A stretch of 64,000 nucleotides of DNA from WLMZ01 sp031410915 (GTDB lineage: Bacteria; Actinomycetota; Acidimicrobiia; Acidimicrobiales; Ilumatobacteraceae): NCBI GenBank assembly GCA_031410915.1, contig JANNZY010000037.1, positions 1-64,000 on the forward strand, given 5' to 3'. A program made the translations under genes and the position numbers. The notes under the pieces are model-generated. The model saw nothing but the letters and a program-made list of their open reading frames with translations. It had not been told where the DNA came from and made no database searches. Positions 18,022 to 26,738 of the stretch are shown piece after piece. Numbering within the stretch: the stretch's first letter is position 1; each line of letters starts with the position of its first letter.

Positions 18022-19142
18022 TGAAGCATCTGTTGGTCACGAACGACTTCCCACCCAAGATCGGTGGCATCCAGTCACTGCTGTGGGAATGGTGGCGGCG
18101 GCTCCCTCCTGATTCATTCGCGGTGCTCACCAGTCCATATGCCGGGGCGGCCGAGTTCGACGCAGCGCAACCGTTCCACATCGAACGCGTTCGCGAGCCT
18201 GTCCTGCTGCCGCATCCGCTGATGGTGCGTCGCATCGACTCGATGGCGCGCCGCGTCCGGGCAGATCTCGTCGTGCTCGACCCGGCGTGGCCGCTCGGCA
18301 TCGTCGGTCCGTCGCTGCGGCTCCCGTACGACGTCGTCCTCCACGGCGCCGAGGTCACCGTTCCGGGCCGCCTGCCGGCGAGCAGGCAAACGCTCAGTTA
18401 CGTTCTGCGCCGCGCCCGCCACATCGTGGCCGCGGGCGGCTACCCGGCTGCCGAGGCCACGCACGCAGCCGGTCGCACGTTGCCGATCACGGTCGTGCCG
18501 CCCGGTGTGGACATCGATCGCTTCCGGCCGCTCACCGCCGACGAGCGCGCCGCTGCCCGCCGCGACTTCCACATCGACGCCGACGCCGAGCTCATCACCT
18601 GCATCAGCCGGCTCGTGCCGCGCAAAGGGTTCGATACCGTCATTCGCGCCGCCGCGCTGCTGCGCACATCACGACCTCGACTCGTGGTCGCAATCGCCGG
18701 TGGTGGACGCGATCGCCAACGGCTCGAACGCCTGGCCGTCGAGCTCGGTGCGCCGGTGCGATTCCTGGGCCGAGTCAGCCACGACGATCTGCCTCGGTTG
18801 TACGGCTGCGGCAACCTGTACGCGATGCTCTGCCGCAACCGGTGGGCGGGCCTCGAGCAAGAGGGATTCGGCATCGTCTTCGTCGAGGCTGCGGCGTGTG
18901 GCATTCCGCAGGTGGCCGGCGACTCCGGTGGCGCGGCCGAAGCGGTGGCCGACGGCGAGACGGGCATCGTCGTGCGCGATCCCACCGATCATCACCACGT
19001 CGCCGAGGTGTTCGCCGAACTGCTCGACGATCCGGATCGCTGCGCGCAGATGGGTGCCGCCGCCCGTCGCCGGGCCGAGACCGAGTTCTCCTACGACGTG
19101 CTTGCCGAGCGCTTGGGTCGCGCCCTCGGGGCGCTGGCATGA
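18018..19142 (+). CDS. Glycosyltransferase family 4, PimB-like mannosyltransferase
   Basis: 374 residues; ATG overlaps the queG stop. The N-terminus has TNDFPPKIGGIQ, the usual start of GT-B family 4 enzymes including PimB. The sugar-nucleotide site shows RLVPRKGFDT and the E-x7-E motif in EGFGIVFVEAAACG, with GDSGGAAEAV after it. PimB adds the second mannose to phosphatidylinositol mannosides on the cytoplasmic face. Likeness to that subfamily and the actinobacterial setting support this, but other lipid-linked mannosyl or glucosyl transfers are possible. Confidence 0.8.
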   Translation: MMKHLLVTNDFPPKIGGIQSLLWEWWRRLPPDSFAVLTSPYAGAAEFDAAQPFHIERVREPVLLPHPLMVRRIDSMARRVRADLVVLDPAWPLGIVGPSLRLPYDVVLHGAEVTVPGRLPASRQTLSYVLRRARHIVAAGGYPAAEATHAAGRTLPITVVPPGVDIDRFRPLTADERAAARRDFHIDADAELITCISRLVPRKGFDTVIRAAALLRTSRPRLVVAIAGGGRDRQRLERLAVELGAPVRFLGRVSHDDLPRLYGCGNLYAMLCRNRWAGLEQEGFGIVFVEAAACGIPQVAGDSGGAAEAVADGETGIVVRDPTDHHHVAEVFAELLDDPDRCAQMGAAARRRAETEFSYDVLAERLGRALGALA

Positions 19143-19702
19143 TGGGCTCCATGCAGGACGTCGAGGGTGCCATCACGGACGCCGGTTCAGCCGCGCCGTC
19201 GGGCATCGTGCGCCTCGACGTCGCCGGTACCGTGCTCTTCGCCGCGTCGGCGATCGCAGCAGCCGTCGTCTTCGACGACACCTTCCGGGTGATCGGGGTG
19301 GTCGTCGCACTGGCACTGTTCGCAATCGGTGTCTTCGCGTTCCTGTCGGGCTACTGGACCGCCGTCCAACGCAGCCGCGAGGACGACATCGCCGTGGCCC
19401 AGCTGTACTTCTTCGGTGGGGACACTGCACCGGCGTCGGTCAAACGATCGATGCTGCTCGCGCTCGCCGCGCAGGTAGTCGTTGCGCTGGGGACAGCCAT
19501 TGCCCGCAGCAGCACCGACGGCCATCCCGGATCCACACTGGCGTTCGGCATCCTCGTGCCGATGTTCGGCCTCGGCCTGAACGGGCTGTGGTGCGCCCGA
19601 TACGGACAGTTCCGACCGCGTGTCCACCCGGACCGGACACCGAGCGACGGCAGCGTCCCCACTTCCGACGACGAGATGGAGCAGAATTCACCCCATGGCT
19701 GA
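19139..19702 (+). CDS. Membrane protein, about four TM helices
   Basis: 187 residues with the first ATG at 19139 (ATGA with the glycosyltransferase gene). A later ATG at 19151 is also possible. Hydrophobic segments lie at about 25-46, 48-71, 100-122 and 130-150, and the C-terminal tail is hydrophilic (PDRTPSDGSVP...). No family recognised. Its position between a PimB-like enzyme and an SRPBCC lipid-binding-type protein hints at envelope lipid biology, without proof. Confidence 0.7.
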   Translation: MMGSMQDVEGAITDAGSAAPSGIVRLDVAGTVLFAASAIAAAVVFDDTFRVIGVVVALALFAIGVFAFLSGYWTAVQRSREDDIAVAQLYFFGGDTAPASVKRSMLLALAAQVVVALGTAIARSSTDGHPGSTLAFGILVPMFGLGLNGLWCARYGQFRPRVHPDRTPSDGSVPTSDDEMEQNSPHG

Positions 19703-20129
19703 GACAGCATTCCAGACCATCACGATCGTTGCGCCGATGGAGCGCGTCTACGCCATCGCGTCGGACTTCGAGAAGTACCCGGACTGGGCCAAGGACGTCA
19801 AGGAAGCGACCGTTCGCAGTCGTGACGACGCCGGCCGCCCGATCGAGGTCGAGTTCCGGGCGTCGGCGCTCGGGCGCAGCACCCACTACACGCTCAGCTA
19901 CGACTACTCCGACGCGCCGCGGGTGCTCGGTTGGACGATGAAGCGGGGCGACATCATGCGCGCCATCGACGGGGCGTACACCTTCAGCGAGAACCCCAAC
20001 GGCAGCATCGACGTCCGCTACGACCTGGCCATCGAGCTCGTCGTCCCACTGCCCGGATTCGTCAAGCGTCGGGCCGAGCAGCGCATCCTCAACACCGTGC
20101 GCGAGCTCAAGGTCCGATCCGAATCGTGA
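19695..20129 (+). CDS. SRPBCC-family protein (polyketide cyclase/dehydrase-like)
   Basis: 144 residues from the ATG at 19695, overlapping the previous gene by 8 bases. The N-terminal pattern ITIVAPMERVYAIASDFEKYPDWAK and the C-terminal amphipathic helix LPGFVKRRAEQRILNTV are typical of the Polyketide_cyc2 branch of the START/SRPBCC fold, which binds hydrophobic ligands in a deep cavity. Actinobacteria have many of these with unknown ligands. The stop overlaps the start of the following ROK kinase (GTGA). Confidence 0.85.
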   Translation: MAETAFQTITIVAPMERVYAIASDFEKYPDWAKDVKEATVRSRDDAGRPIEVEFRASALGRSTHYTLSYDYSDAPRVLGWTMKRGDIMRAIDGAYTFSENPNGSIDVRYDLAIELVVPLPGFVKRRAEQRILNTVRELKVRSES

Positions 20130-20995
20130 CCCGCGCGGCCGGGATCGACGTCGGCGGCACCAAGTTCCTCGGGGTCGTCGTCGACGAGCGCGGCGAAGTC
20201 GTCGTCGAGAAGCGCCGGCCCACGCCGCACGGTGGTGACGCAGTCGTCGAGGCCCTCGCCGAGTTCGCGGCCGAACTCGCGCCGTACGACACGCTCGGCG
20301 TGGGCGTTCCCGGCCTGGTCACCCGTCAGGGTGTGCTGCGCGCAGCACCCAACCTGATCGGCGCGGCCGAAGTGCAGGTCGGGCCCCGATTGCGTCAGAT
20401 GCTCGGCCACGCGGTCGCTGTCGACAACGACGCGACGTGCGCAATTCTGGCCGAGTGGCAGCACGGTGTCGCCAAGGGCTTCGACGATGTCGTGCTCGTC
20501 ACACTCGGCACGGGTATCGGCGGAGGGTTGGTGATGGGCGGTCAGCTGCAGCGCGGTGCCAACGGCTTCGCCGGCGAGATCGGCCACATGGTCGTGCAGC
20601 CCGACGGACCGTTCTGCCCGTGTGGCCGTCGCGGTTGCTGGGAGCGCTTCGCGAGCGGTCGCGGGTTGCAGATGCTCGCGGGCGGTCGCAAGGGCGAGGA
20701 CGTCGTGGAGGCAGCCCGTGCCGGCGACCGCGAGAGCCTGGTCATCATCGACGCGTTTGCGCACTGGGTCGCGCTCGGGCTGGTGAACCTGACCAATGTC
20801 TTGGACCCGGCGTGCATCGTCCTCGGTGGTGGCCTGGCCACGGCCCCGGACATGTTCCTACCGCCGATCAACCGCGAGTTCCTGGCGCTGATCTACTCGC
20901 CCGAGAACCGCCCCCAACCGCTGCTCGCCTTCGCTCGACTCGGCGAACGCGCCGGTGCCATCGGCGCGGCGTTGCTCCCCACCGTTCACCTCTGA
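20126..20995 (+). CDS. ROK-family glucokinase
   Basis: 289 residues from a GTG at 20126 that overlaps the SRPBCC stop. The phosphate-1 motif GIDVGGTKFLG is at the N-terminus, followed by VDNDATCAILAEW with the catalytic Asp, LGTGIGGGLV, EIGHMVV and the ROK zinc motif CPCGRRGCWE. There is no N-terminal HTH, so it is a sugar kinase rather than a repressor. Glucose is the most likely substrate for actinobacterial members of this size. It is the last gene of the run starting at 16725 and is convergent with the ABC transporter genes, 6 bases apart. A second ROK kinase lies at 53370-54224. Confidence 0.88.
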   Translation: MTRAAGIDVGGTKFLGVVVDERGEVVVEKRRPTPHGGDAVVEALAEFAAELAPYDTLGVGVPGLVTRQGVLRAAPNLIGAAEVQVGPRLRQMLGHAVAVDNDATCAILAEWQHGVAKGFDDVVLVTLGTGIGGGLVMGGQLQRGANGFAGEIGHMVVQPDGPFCPCGRRGCWERFASGRGLQMLAGGRKGEDVVEAARAGDRESLVIIDAFAHWVALGLVNLTNVLDPACIVLGGGLATAPDMFLPPINREFLALIYSPENRPQPLLAFARLGERAGAIGAALLPTVHL

Positions 20996-21001
20996 GCGCG
21001 A

Positions 21002-21748
21002 TCAGTCGGCGGAGCGGCCGAGGTAGGCCTCGATCACTCGCGGATCCCGCTTGACTTCGGACGGCGTTCCCTCGGCGATCTTCACGCCGAACTCGATCAC
21101 GTAGATGTAGTCGCAGATGTTGAGCACGAGACCCATATCGTGGTCGACGAGCAGGATGCTGGTGCCGGCGTCGATGATGTCGCGCAACCTCCGTCCGAGC
21201 TGTGTGCTCTCGCGCGTGTCGAGGCCCGCAGCCGGTTCGTCCATGCAGAGCAGCGAGGGACGTGCGGCCAACGCCCTGGCCGCAGAGACGAGCTTGCGTT
21301 GACCCTGGCTGATCTCGCTCGGCCGTGCTGCGGCGAGGTCGCGGATGTCGAGCACGTCCAGCGCGAAGTCGACGTTGACGCGGTCTCGCACCCGGGTTGG
21401 CGCGACGAGATCGAGGAGGAACGAGCTCAGGCTCTGGCGGTCCGCTGCCACCTGGAGGTTCTCCTCGACCGTCAAGTCGTCGAACAACTCGAGCGTCTGC
21501 CATGTGCGGCCGAGCCCTCGATCCGCACGCTTGTGCACGGCGAGCTGGCTGATGTCGCGTCCCTCGAACTCGATCCGGCCCACTGTCGGCACGAATCCGG
21601 TGATCCCATCGATGAACGTGGTCTTGCCGGCGCCGTTCGGACCGATGAGGCCGACCAGGGTTCCGGCGTTGACTTCGATGTCGACCCGGTCGACGGCGCG
21701 CAGGCCGCCGAACGTGACCGACATCTCGTGCGTGTTGAACAGACTCAT
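21002..21748 (-). CDS. ABC transporter ATP-binding protein, LivG type
   Basis: 248 residues from the ATG at 21748, which overlaps the permease stop. Walker A GPNGAGKTTF is near residue 36, the signature is ISQGQRKLV (usually LSGGQ), Walker B is LLCMDEPAAGLD, and the H-loop is LLVDHDMGLV. The GRTWQTLELFDDLTVEENL segment and the C-terminal VIEAYLG mark the LivG/BCA_ABC_TP branch. It energises the LIV-type importer encoded next to it. The partner ATPase LivF is not in the window. Confidence 0.92.
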   Translation of the reverse strand: MSLFNTHEMSVTFGGLRAVDRVDIEVNAGTLVGLIGPNGAGKTTFIDGITGFVPTVGRIEFEGRDISQLAVHKRADRGLGRTWQTLELFDDLTVEENLQVAADRQSLSSFLLDLVAPTRVRDRVNVDFALDVLDIRDLAAARPSEISQGQRKLVSAARALAARPSLLCMDEPAAGLDTRESTQLGRRLRDIIDAGTSILLVDHDMGLVLNICDYIYVIEFGVKIAEGTPSEVKRDPRVIEAYLGRSAD

Positions 21749-23730
21749 GCGCGTGCGGCCTGCACAGCTGCTCGGGCGGCCCGCTTGCGCTTGGCGTCGG
21801 CGGCCTGCATCCGGAACGCTCCGGCGATGCCTTCCGGGTTCTGGATGGCGGTGAAGATCAGCAGCACCCCGCCGATGAACGCCTCCCAGGTGCCCAACGA
21901 TCCGATGACCCGCGTCGTCGCGAAGAACGCAACACCGGAGGAGGCAACGATGCCGGCGGTCACTGCGCCGCTGACGCTGGTGATGCCACCGAGGTAGGCG
22001 ACGGCGAGCGCGGTGAGTGAGGCAACGGTGCCGTAGGAGACGTCGGACACGGTGCCGAACCGGTAGGCGATGAGGCAACCGCCGACACCGGCGATGAACG
22101 ACGACATCGTGAAGACGAGCATCTTGCCGTTGGCGACGCTGATGCCGATCGCGCTGGCGGCGCGCTCGTTGGATCGGATCGCCAACATCCGCCGGCCCGT
22201 CGCGCTGCGCCGGATGTTCGCGACGACGACCGCCAACAGCAGCGCGACCACCACCAGGAAGATGCCGAAGACCGGGCGCGACGACTTCGTGCCGAGCACG
22301 AGCGCAAGGTCCCAGCCGCCGAGCTTGGGGTGCGGGATCTTGGCCCCGCCGGTGGACACGTCGCCGACGTACTCCGGGTTCTTGAAGATGAACTCAGAGA
22401 TCGCAACGCCGCCGGCCAATGTGACAATGGCGAGGTTCGTGCCGCGGACGCGTAGTGCGGGCACGCCGACGACGACGCCGAACGCGGTGGCGCAGATCGC
22501 GGCGAGTACCGGCGCGATCGGAAACGGGACGTGCCACTGCATCGCCAGCTTGGACAGTGCGAATCCGGCGACGCCGGCGAACGCCATTTGCGCGAGCGAC
22601 GTCTGCCCGCCGAAGCCGGTGAGCACGACGAGCGATAGCGCCAGAATGGCGGCGATGGTGGTGGTCATGATCGCGCCGCGCCAGAGCGGCCCCAGGAACA
22701 GGAGCCCGGCGACAGCCGCCACGACGGGAACCAGCACCGTCGTCGGAGTGACCTTGGCAGTGGGGACGGCGGGCAGCCGCCAGCGTTTGACCGCGCCGCG
22801 GTCGGGGAGTCGTTCGCCGAGCGCGACCATGGCGATGATGATGACCAGGAACGGAAGGCCCTCGCGCGCACCGTACTTGGGGAACCAGCTGATGTCTGAT
22901 TGCAGCTTCGTGAACGTGGACTGCACGGTCCCGATGGCGAGGCCGGTGAGCACGGTCGGCCAGATGTTCTGGAACGCGCCGATCAAAGCCGCGCCGAGCG
23001 CAGGGATCAGGAAGCCAAATGTGAACACGCCCGAGCTGAGCTGGATCATCGGCGCGGCGAGGATTGCGATCAACCCGCCGACGAGGGAAGCGACGACGAA
23101 GCTCAGTCCGGCGAGGAAGTCGGGGGAGAAGCCCAACAGCACGGCTCCCTTCTCGTTCTCCGCCGCAGCCCTGGTGACGAGGCCGATCCTGGAATAGCGC
23201 GACATCACCCACAGGCCGGCACCGAGCAGGATGACGATCAGCGCCAACCAGAGTCCGTCACGGGGCACGGTCAGGTCCTTGGCCAGCGTGACGGGCTCTC
23301 GCGGCAGGATCGCGCCGACCCGGATGGTGATCTTGTCGGCGAAGCGCCGGTCGACGAGCGACGTGAACACGATGACGAGCCCGATGCTGGCGACGACCTT
23401 GGCCAATGCCGGGGCGCGGCGAAGCGGACGGAACACGAGCAGGTAGACGGCGAGGCCGAGGAGCGCTGCGGTGAGCATCGACAAGGTCATCGCCCATCGG
23501 AAGCCGACATCGTGGTCGAAGTGGTAGCGGCCAGGCAGGCCGGGGATGGGAAACGGATAGGCGCCCTGGCGAAGGTCGGCGTAGACATACGCGACCCACA
23601 TCGCCATTGCCCCGTAGGCGAAGTTGACCACCCCCGAGCCCTGGTAGGTGATGACGAGCCCGAGCCCGAAGGCCGCGATGATCGCAGCCGCGCCGCTGCC
23701 GAGCAGGAGGTAGTACGCGTAGTCGGTCAT
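21745..23730 (-). CDS. Fused LivH-LivM permease of a LIV-type ABC importer
   Basis: 661 residues, about twice a normal permease. Residues 1-310 are LivH-like (GLVITYQGSGVVNFAYGAMAM near 25, the conserved start of the BPD_transp_2 family). From about 330 a LivM-like half begins, with GFGGQTSLAQMAFAGVAGF and the VRGTNLAIVTLAGGVAISE loop. So one polypeptide forms both halves of the membrane channel. The C-terminus is strongly basic. It is coupled to the ATPase gene by ATGA. Substrates of this family are branched-chain amino acids, amides, urea or aromatic acids; the neighbours suggest a small hydrophobic or aromatic compound. Confidence 0.92.
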   Translation of the reverse strand: MTDYAYYLLLGSGAAAIIAAFGLGLVITYQGSGVVNFAYGAMAMWVAYVYADLRQGAYPFPIPGLPGRYHFDHDVGFRWAMTLSMLTAALLGLAVYLLVFRPLRRAPALAKVVASIGLVIVFTSLVDRRFADKITIRVGAILPREPVTLAKDLTVPRDGLWLALIVILLGAGLWVMSRYSRIGLVTRAAAENEKGAVLLGFSPDFLAGLSFVVASLVGGLIAILAAPMIQLSSGVFTFGFLIPALGAALIGAFQNIWPTVLTGLAIGTVQSTFTKLQSDISWFPKYGAREGLPFLVIIIAMVALGERLPDRGAVKRWRLPAVPTAKVTPTTVLVPVVAAVAGLLFLGPLWRGAIMTTTIAAILALSLVVLTGFGGQTSLAQMAFAGVAGFALSKLAMQWHVPFPIAPVLAAICATAFGVVVGVPALRVRGTNLAIVTLAGGVAISEFIFKNPEYVGDVSTGGAKIPHPKLGGWDLALVLGTKSSRPVFGIFLVVVALLLAVVVANIRRSATGRRMLAIRSNERAASAIGISVANGKMLVFTMSSFIAGVGGCLIAYRFGTVSDVSYGTVASLTALAVAYLGGITSVSGAVTAGIVASSGVAFFATTRVIGSLGTWEAFIGGVLLIFTAIQNPEGIAGAFRMQAADAKRKRAARAAVQAARA

Positions 23731-23786
23731 CGTGGAGCGCGCGCCGCAAGCGCCGGTGTCATGGCCTCGATCTCATCGCCGTGAGG

Positions 23787-25235
23787 TCATGGCAGATAGT
23801 CCTTGGCCGACACGGCCTCGAGACCGGGGATCGTCATCACCCCACCGCCGGCGACGTACTCCGAGACCGGGAACGTGAACGCGCAGATCGTCGGGTACTT
23901 GGCAGCGGCGCCGCACTCGATGGCGGCGCCACCCGGCCACTGCGACAAGTCCTTGGAGGTCTTCAGGAACTCGTACAGCGATGCGCCCGTCACCTCCTGG
24001 CCTGCAGCCTGCATGATGTTGCCGTACTCGGCCAGTGACATGATCTCGATCAACCCGAGGGCACCGAGTCCGAGGGCCGTGGAGTCGACCTCCTCGGGGG
24101 CAACGCCGAGCGACGGCGCCAGGATCTCTTGCAGGATCGCCAGCTCCGGCGTGTCCTCCTGGGTCTGCACGCCGACGAACGACCATCCGATCGCATCGTC
24201 GCCGACCTCGTCGAGCACGTCCTTGCCGGAGCAGATCGCCGTCGTGATCACCGGGATGGTGATGCCCAACGCCGCGCGACCACGGATCGTGCCGATGCAT
24301 CCGGCATCGGAGTAGAGCGACACCAGCAAGTCGGGATTGTCCTTGGCCGCCTCACGCATCAGACCCTGATAGCCGGCGTCGGTCTCGTTGTCGCCGCCCT
24401 TGACAGTGACGTGGGCAATGCCCGCCAAATCCAGCGCAGCGGTCAGTGCCGCCTCGGTACCGTTCGCGCCGGGGTTGTCGCTGCTGACGATGCCGACCTT
24501 CTGGGCCTTGAAGTGCTCCTTGGCGACGGCCGCCATCGCGCCCGTCGTCGTCGCGTTGCCACCGGTGAGGAACAACGCGTTCGCGGTGTAGTCGCCGGGC
24601 AGGATCGGCAACACGCCGACCACGGGGATGTTCGCCGCGGTGTAGGTGGCGTAGTCGGGAAACAGGTCGAGGCCCAAGAGCACCATCTCGACGCCCTTGC
24701 CGGCGAGCTCTTGGGCGCATGCCTGCGACGTCTCCGGCGAGCCCTTCGCCGTGCAGTTCTCGATCGTGATCGGCCGCCCGCCGAGGCCACCGTGTTCGTT
24801 GAGGTAGTCGACCGACGCCTGGACGTCGATGCGGATCTCGGGGAAGTCCAGCCCGGGCGTGCCTTCGGTGTTGACCAAGCCGATCACGATCTCGTCGCCC
24901 GTGGGCGGAGCCAGGTCGGGAAAGGCGGACGACGGATCGTCGGGAGTCGGGTCGGGGGTCGACGTGTCGACCGCATCGGTCGCATCGGTCTCGGTCGGGT
25001 TCGTCGCGAGCGGGGTGGCCGGCACCGAGTCGGCCACCGAGTCAGTCGCCGGCGCGACAGTGTCAGCGGTTTCTGTGGTCGCCGTCGTGCCAGCGACGGC
25101 GACCGTAGTGGTCGGCGTCGCCGTGTCGTCGTCGCTGCTGCAGGCAGCGGCGAACAGCGACATCGAGACGAGGCCGGCACACCACCAGGCGCCTGGCGCA
25201 ACCCGGCGCGATGAACCGATCATTGGCGTGTTCAT
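23787..25235 (-). CDS. LIV-type ABC transporter substrate-binding lipoprotein
   Basis: 482 residues, ATG at 25235 with GGGGGA before it. A signal peptide ends at lipobox Cys32 (LFAAAC), followed by a long Thr/Asp/Pro linker (about 35-115). The type 1 periplasmic binding domain (Peripla_BP_6) runs from EIVIGLVNTEGTPGLDFPEI to the C-terminus. It delivers the ligand to the fused permease encoded 56 bases downstream. An inverted repeat shared with the dioxygenase promoter lies upstream, so this importer is likely co-regulated with the dioxygenases. Confidence 0.9.
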   Translation of the reverse strand: MNTPMIGSSRRVAPGAWWCAGLVSMSLFAAACSSDDDTATPTTTVAVAGTTATTETADTVAPATDSVADSVPATPLATNPTETDATDAVDTSTPDPTPDDPSSAFPDLAPPTGDEIVIGLVNTEGTPGLDFPEIRIDVQASVDYLNEHGGLGGRPITIENCTAKGSPETSQACAQELAGKGVEMVLLGLDLFPDYATYTAANIPVVGVLPILPGDYTANALFLTGGNATTTGAMAAVAKEHFKAQKVGIVSSDNPGANGTEAALTAALDLAGIAHVTVKGGDNETDAGYQGLMREAAKDNPDLLVSLYSDAGCIGTIRGRAALGITIPVITTAICSGKDVLDEVGDDAIGWSFVGVQTQEDTPELAILQEILAPSLGVAPEEVDSTALGLGALGLIEIMSLAEYGNIMQAAGQEVTGASLYEFLKTSKDLSQWPGGAAIECGAAAKYPTICAFTFPVSEYVAGGGVMTIPGLEAVSAKDYLP

Positions 25236-25309
25236 GTATCCCCCAAGTGTTCAGTTGCTTCCCCAAGCAAGTCCGCGACGACGACCGTAACATGATCGCG
25301 CCGAGAAAT

Positions 25310-25319
25310 CTACCAGTAG
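25310..25319. promoter_or_regulatory. Candidate operator upstream of the transporter genes
   Basis: CTAC-CA-GTAG is a perfect inverted repeat. On the minus strand it reads CTACTGGTAG and lies 20 bases before a possible -10, TACGGT (25284-25289), so it abuts the -35 position. The same arrangement is found before the dioxygenase gene at 28145-28154. The likely ligand is the neighbouring TetR protein. Confidence 0.45.
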
Positions 25320-25336
25320 TAAATTATCCGCGTGTT

Positions 25337-26689
25337 TCAGTCGGCAACGGACGATGCGACCCAGTTGCCGTGGAATCCGAACGGCACCCGGGGCAGCTGC
25401 ACTGTCGCGATCGGCTCGGAACTCATCGACGAAGCGTCGTAGATCGCGAAGTCGCTCGCATCAGTCGCGGCGTCATAGACGTAGGTCATGAGGAACCCGT
25501 CGTCCTCGGCAGCGGCGTCGGCCCGCGGAACGAACACCGCCTCGCCGGGCAGCCTCCCCGAGCCGACATCGATCTGTGTGCGGACGCCGGTCTCGCGGTC
25601 GTACTTCAGGATCGCCCCGGCGGCAGTCAACGGCTCCGCGAAGGCCGACTCACTTGCGTTGGCCATCATGTAGCCGTATCGGTGACGCAGCCCGACAACG
25701 GAGTCGGCGACCCGAGGGAACTCGGCCGGGAGGTCGTCGACCTGGTCCTGGCGCACAGTTGCGGTTGCGGTGTCGATCGTCCACCGGTACAGCGCTGGTG
25801 CAGGGAAGTCCATCGCGCTGTCTCGCCAGATGTGGTCGAGTCGGGCGACGTCGATCACGATCGAGGTGCCGTCCTCGTACGCGTTCATCGGGTGGAAGAC
25901 GTAGCAGGGATCGATCTCGTACCAGGTCACGTCGGAGTCGTGTCCGTTGCGGGGCATCACACCGAGGCGGGCCGGATACGTGTCGCTCCAATGGATCGGC
26001 ATCTCGCCACGCATCGCCATGTCCAGATCGAACACCGCCGGCAAGTCCATGAAGATGACGTAGTTGCGGGTGATGTTGAAGTCGTGCATCATCGTCGGCC
26101 CACCGACAGTGATGTTGTCGACCTGCACGAGCTCGCCGGCAGCGGAGACGCGAAGGTAGGTGAGGTACGGCTCGAACAGCGAGTAGCCGAACCCGATCAG
26201 CTCACCGGTGACCGGGCAGACCTTTGGATGAGCGGTGAACGAGCCGCGCAGCGCGCCGTCGAAGTCGGTCGGACCGACCGTGTCGAGGTCGCCGTCAAGG
26301 ACGTAGGGGAAGTGGCCTTCCTCCAGCGCCAGCAGGCGCCCGGCGTGGCCGACGATGTTCGTGTTTGCCTTCGATGCGGCCATGTCGCCGAGACTCGAGT
26401 TGACGTCGATGACGGCGCGGTCCGGCTGCGAGATGAACGGCGTTTGCACATAGCGATTGCGATACCACTCCGCGTTGCCGTCGCGCAGACGGATGCCATG
26501 GATCATGCCGTCGCCCAGGAAGGGATGGTCGGCATAGCCAGTGATGGGGTTGGCGCCGTTGCGGACGTAGCGCCCGTCCAACTCGGGGGGAATTGTCCCG
26601 ACGACGTGCAGATCGGTCAGTGTGCGCTCCTCCGATAGCGGCGCCCAGTTGCCGCGGAGGAAGAGAGGTAGGTCCTCGGTGGTCGACAT
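25337..26689 (-). CDS. Carotenoid cleavage oxygenase family dioxygenase (copy 1)
   Basis: 450 residues, ATG at 26689 with GGAGAACC before it. It starts with LRGNWAPLSEE and IPPELDGRYVRNGANP, the classic start of the RPE65/CCD family. The four iron-binding histidines can be placed in TAHPKVCPVTGE, MMHDFNITRN, YVFHPMNAYEDG and the C-terminal FGFHGNWV. Such enzymes split a C=C bond with O2 to give two aldehydes or ketones, in carotenoids, apocarotenoids or stilbenes (lignostilbene dioxygenases). It lies 49 bases after a paralogue. Two tandem copies may differ in substrate or cleavage position. Confidence 0.92.
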   Translation of the reverse strand: MSTTEDLPLFLRGNWAPLSEERTLTDLHVVGTIPPELDGRYVRNGANPITGYADHPFLGDGMIHGIRLRDGNAEWYRNRYVQTPFISQPDRAVIDVNSSLGDMAASKANTNIVGHAGRLLALEEGHFPYVLDGDLDTVGPTDFDGALRGSFTAHPKVCPVTGELIGFGYSLFEPYLTYLRVSAAGELVQVDNITVGGPTMMHDFNITRNYVIFMDLPAVFDLDMAMRGEMPIHWSDTYPARLGVMPRNGHDSDVTWYEIDPCYVFHPMNAYEDGTSIVIDVARLDHIWRDSAMDFPAPALYRWTIDTATATVRQDQVDDLPAEFPRVADSVVGLRHRYGYMMANASESAFAEPLTAAGAILKYDRETGVRTQIDVGSGRLPGEAVFVPRADAAAEDDGFLMTYVYDAATDASDFAIYDASSMSSEPIATVQLPRVPFGFHGNWVASSVAD

Positions 26690-26738
26690 GATGGTTCTCC
26701 TTGTCTGCGGGTGAGTTCGGGGTGTAGTGCTGCGGTGG

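Noticed and set aside
16454..18112. 552-codon plus-strand frame across queG
   Set aside because: Shadow of queG in another frame without any recognisable motif.
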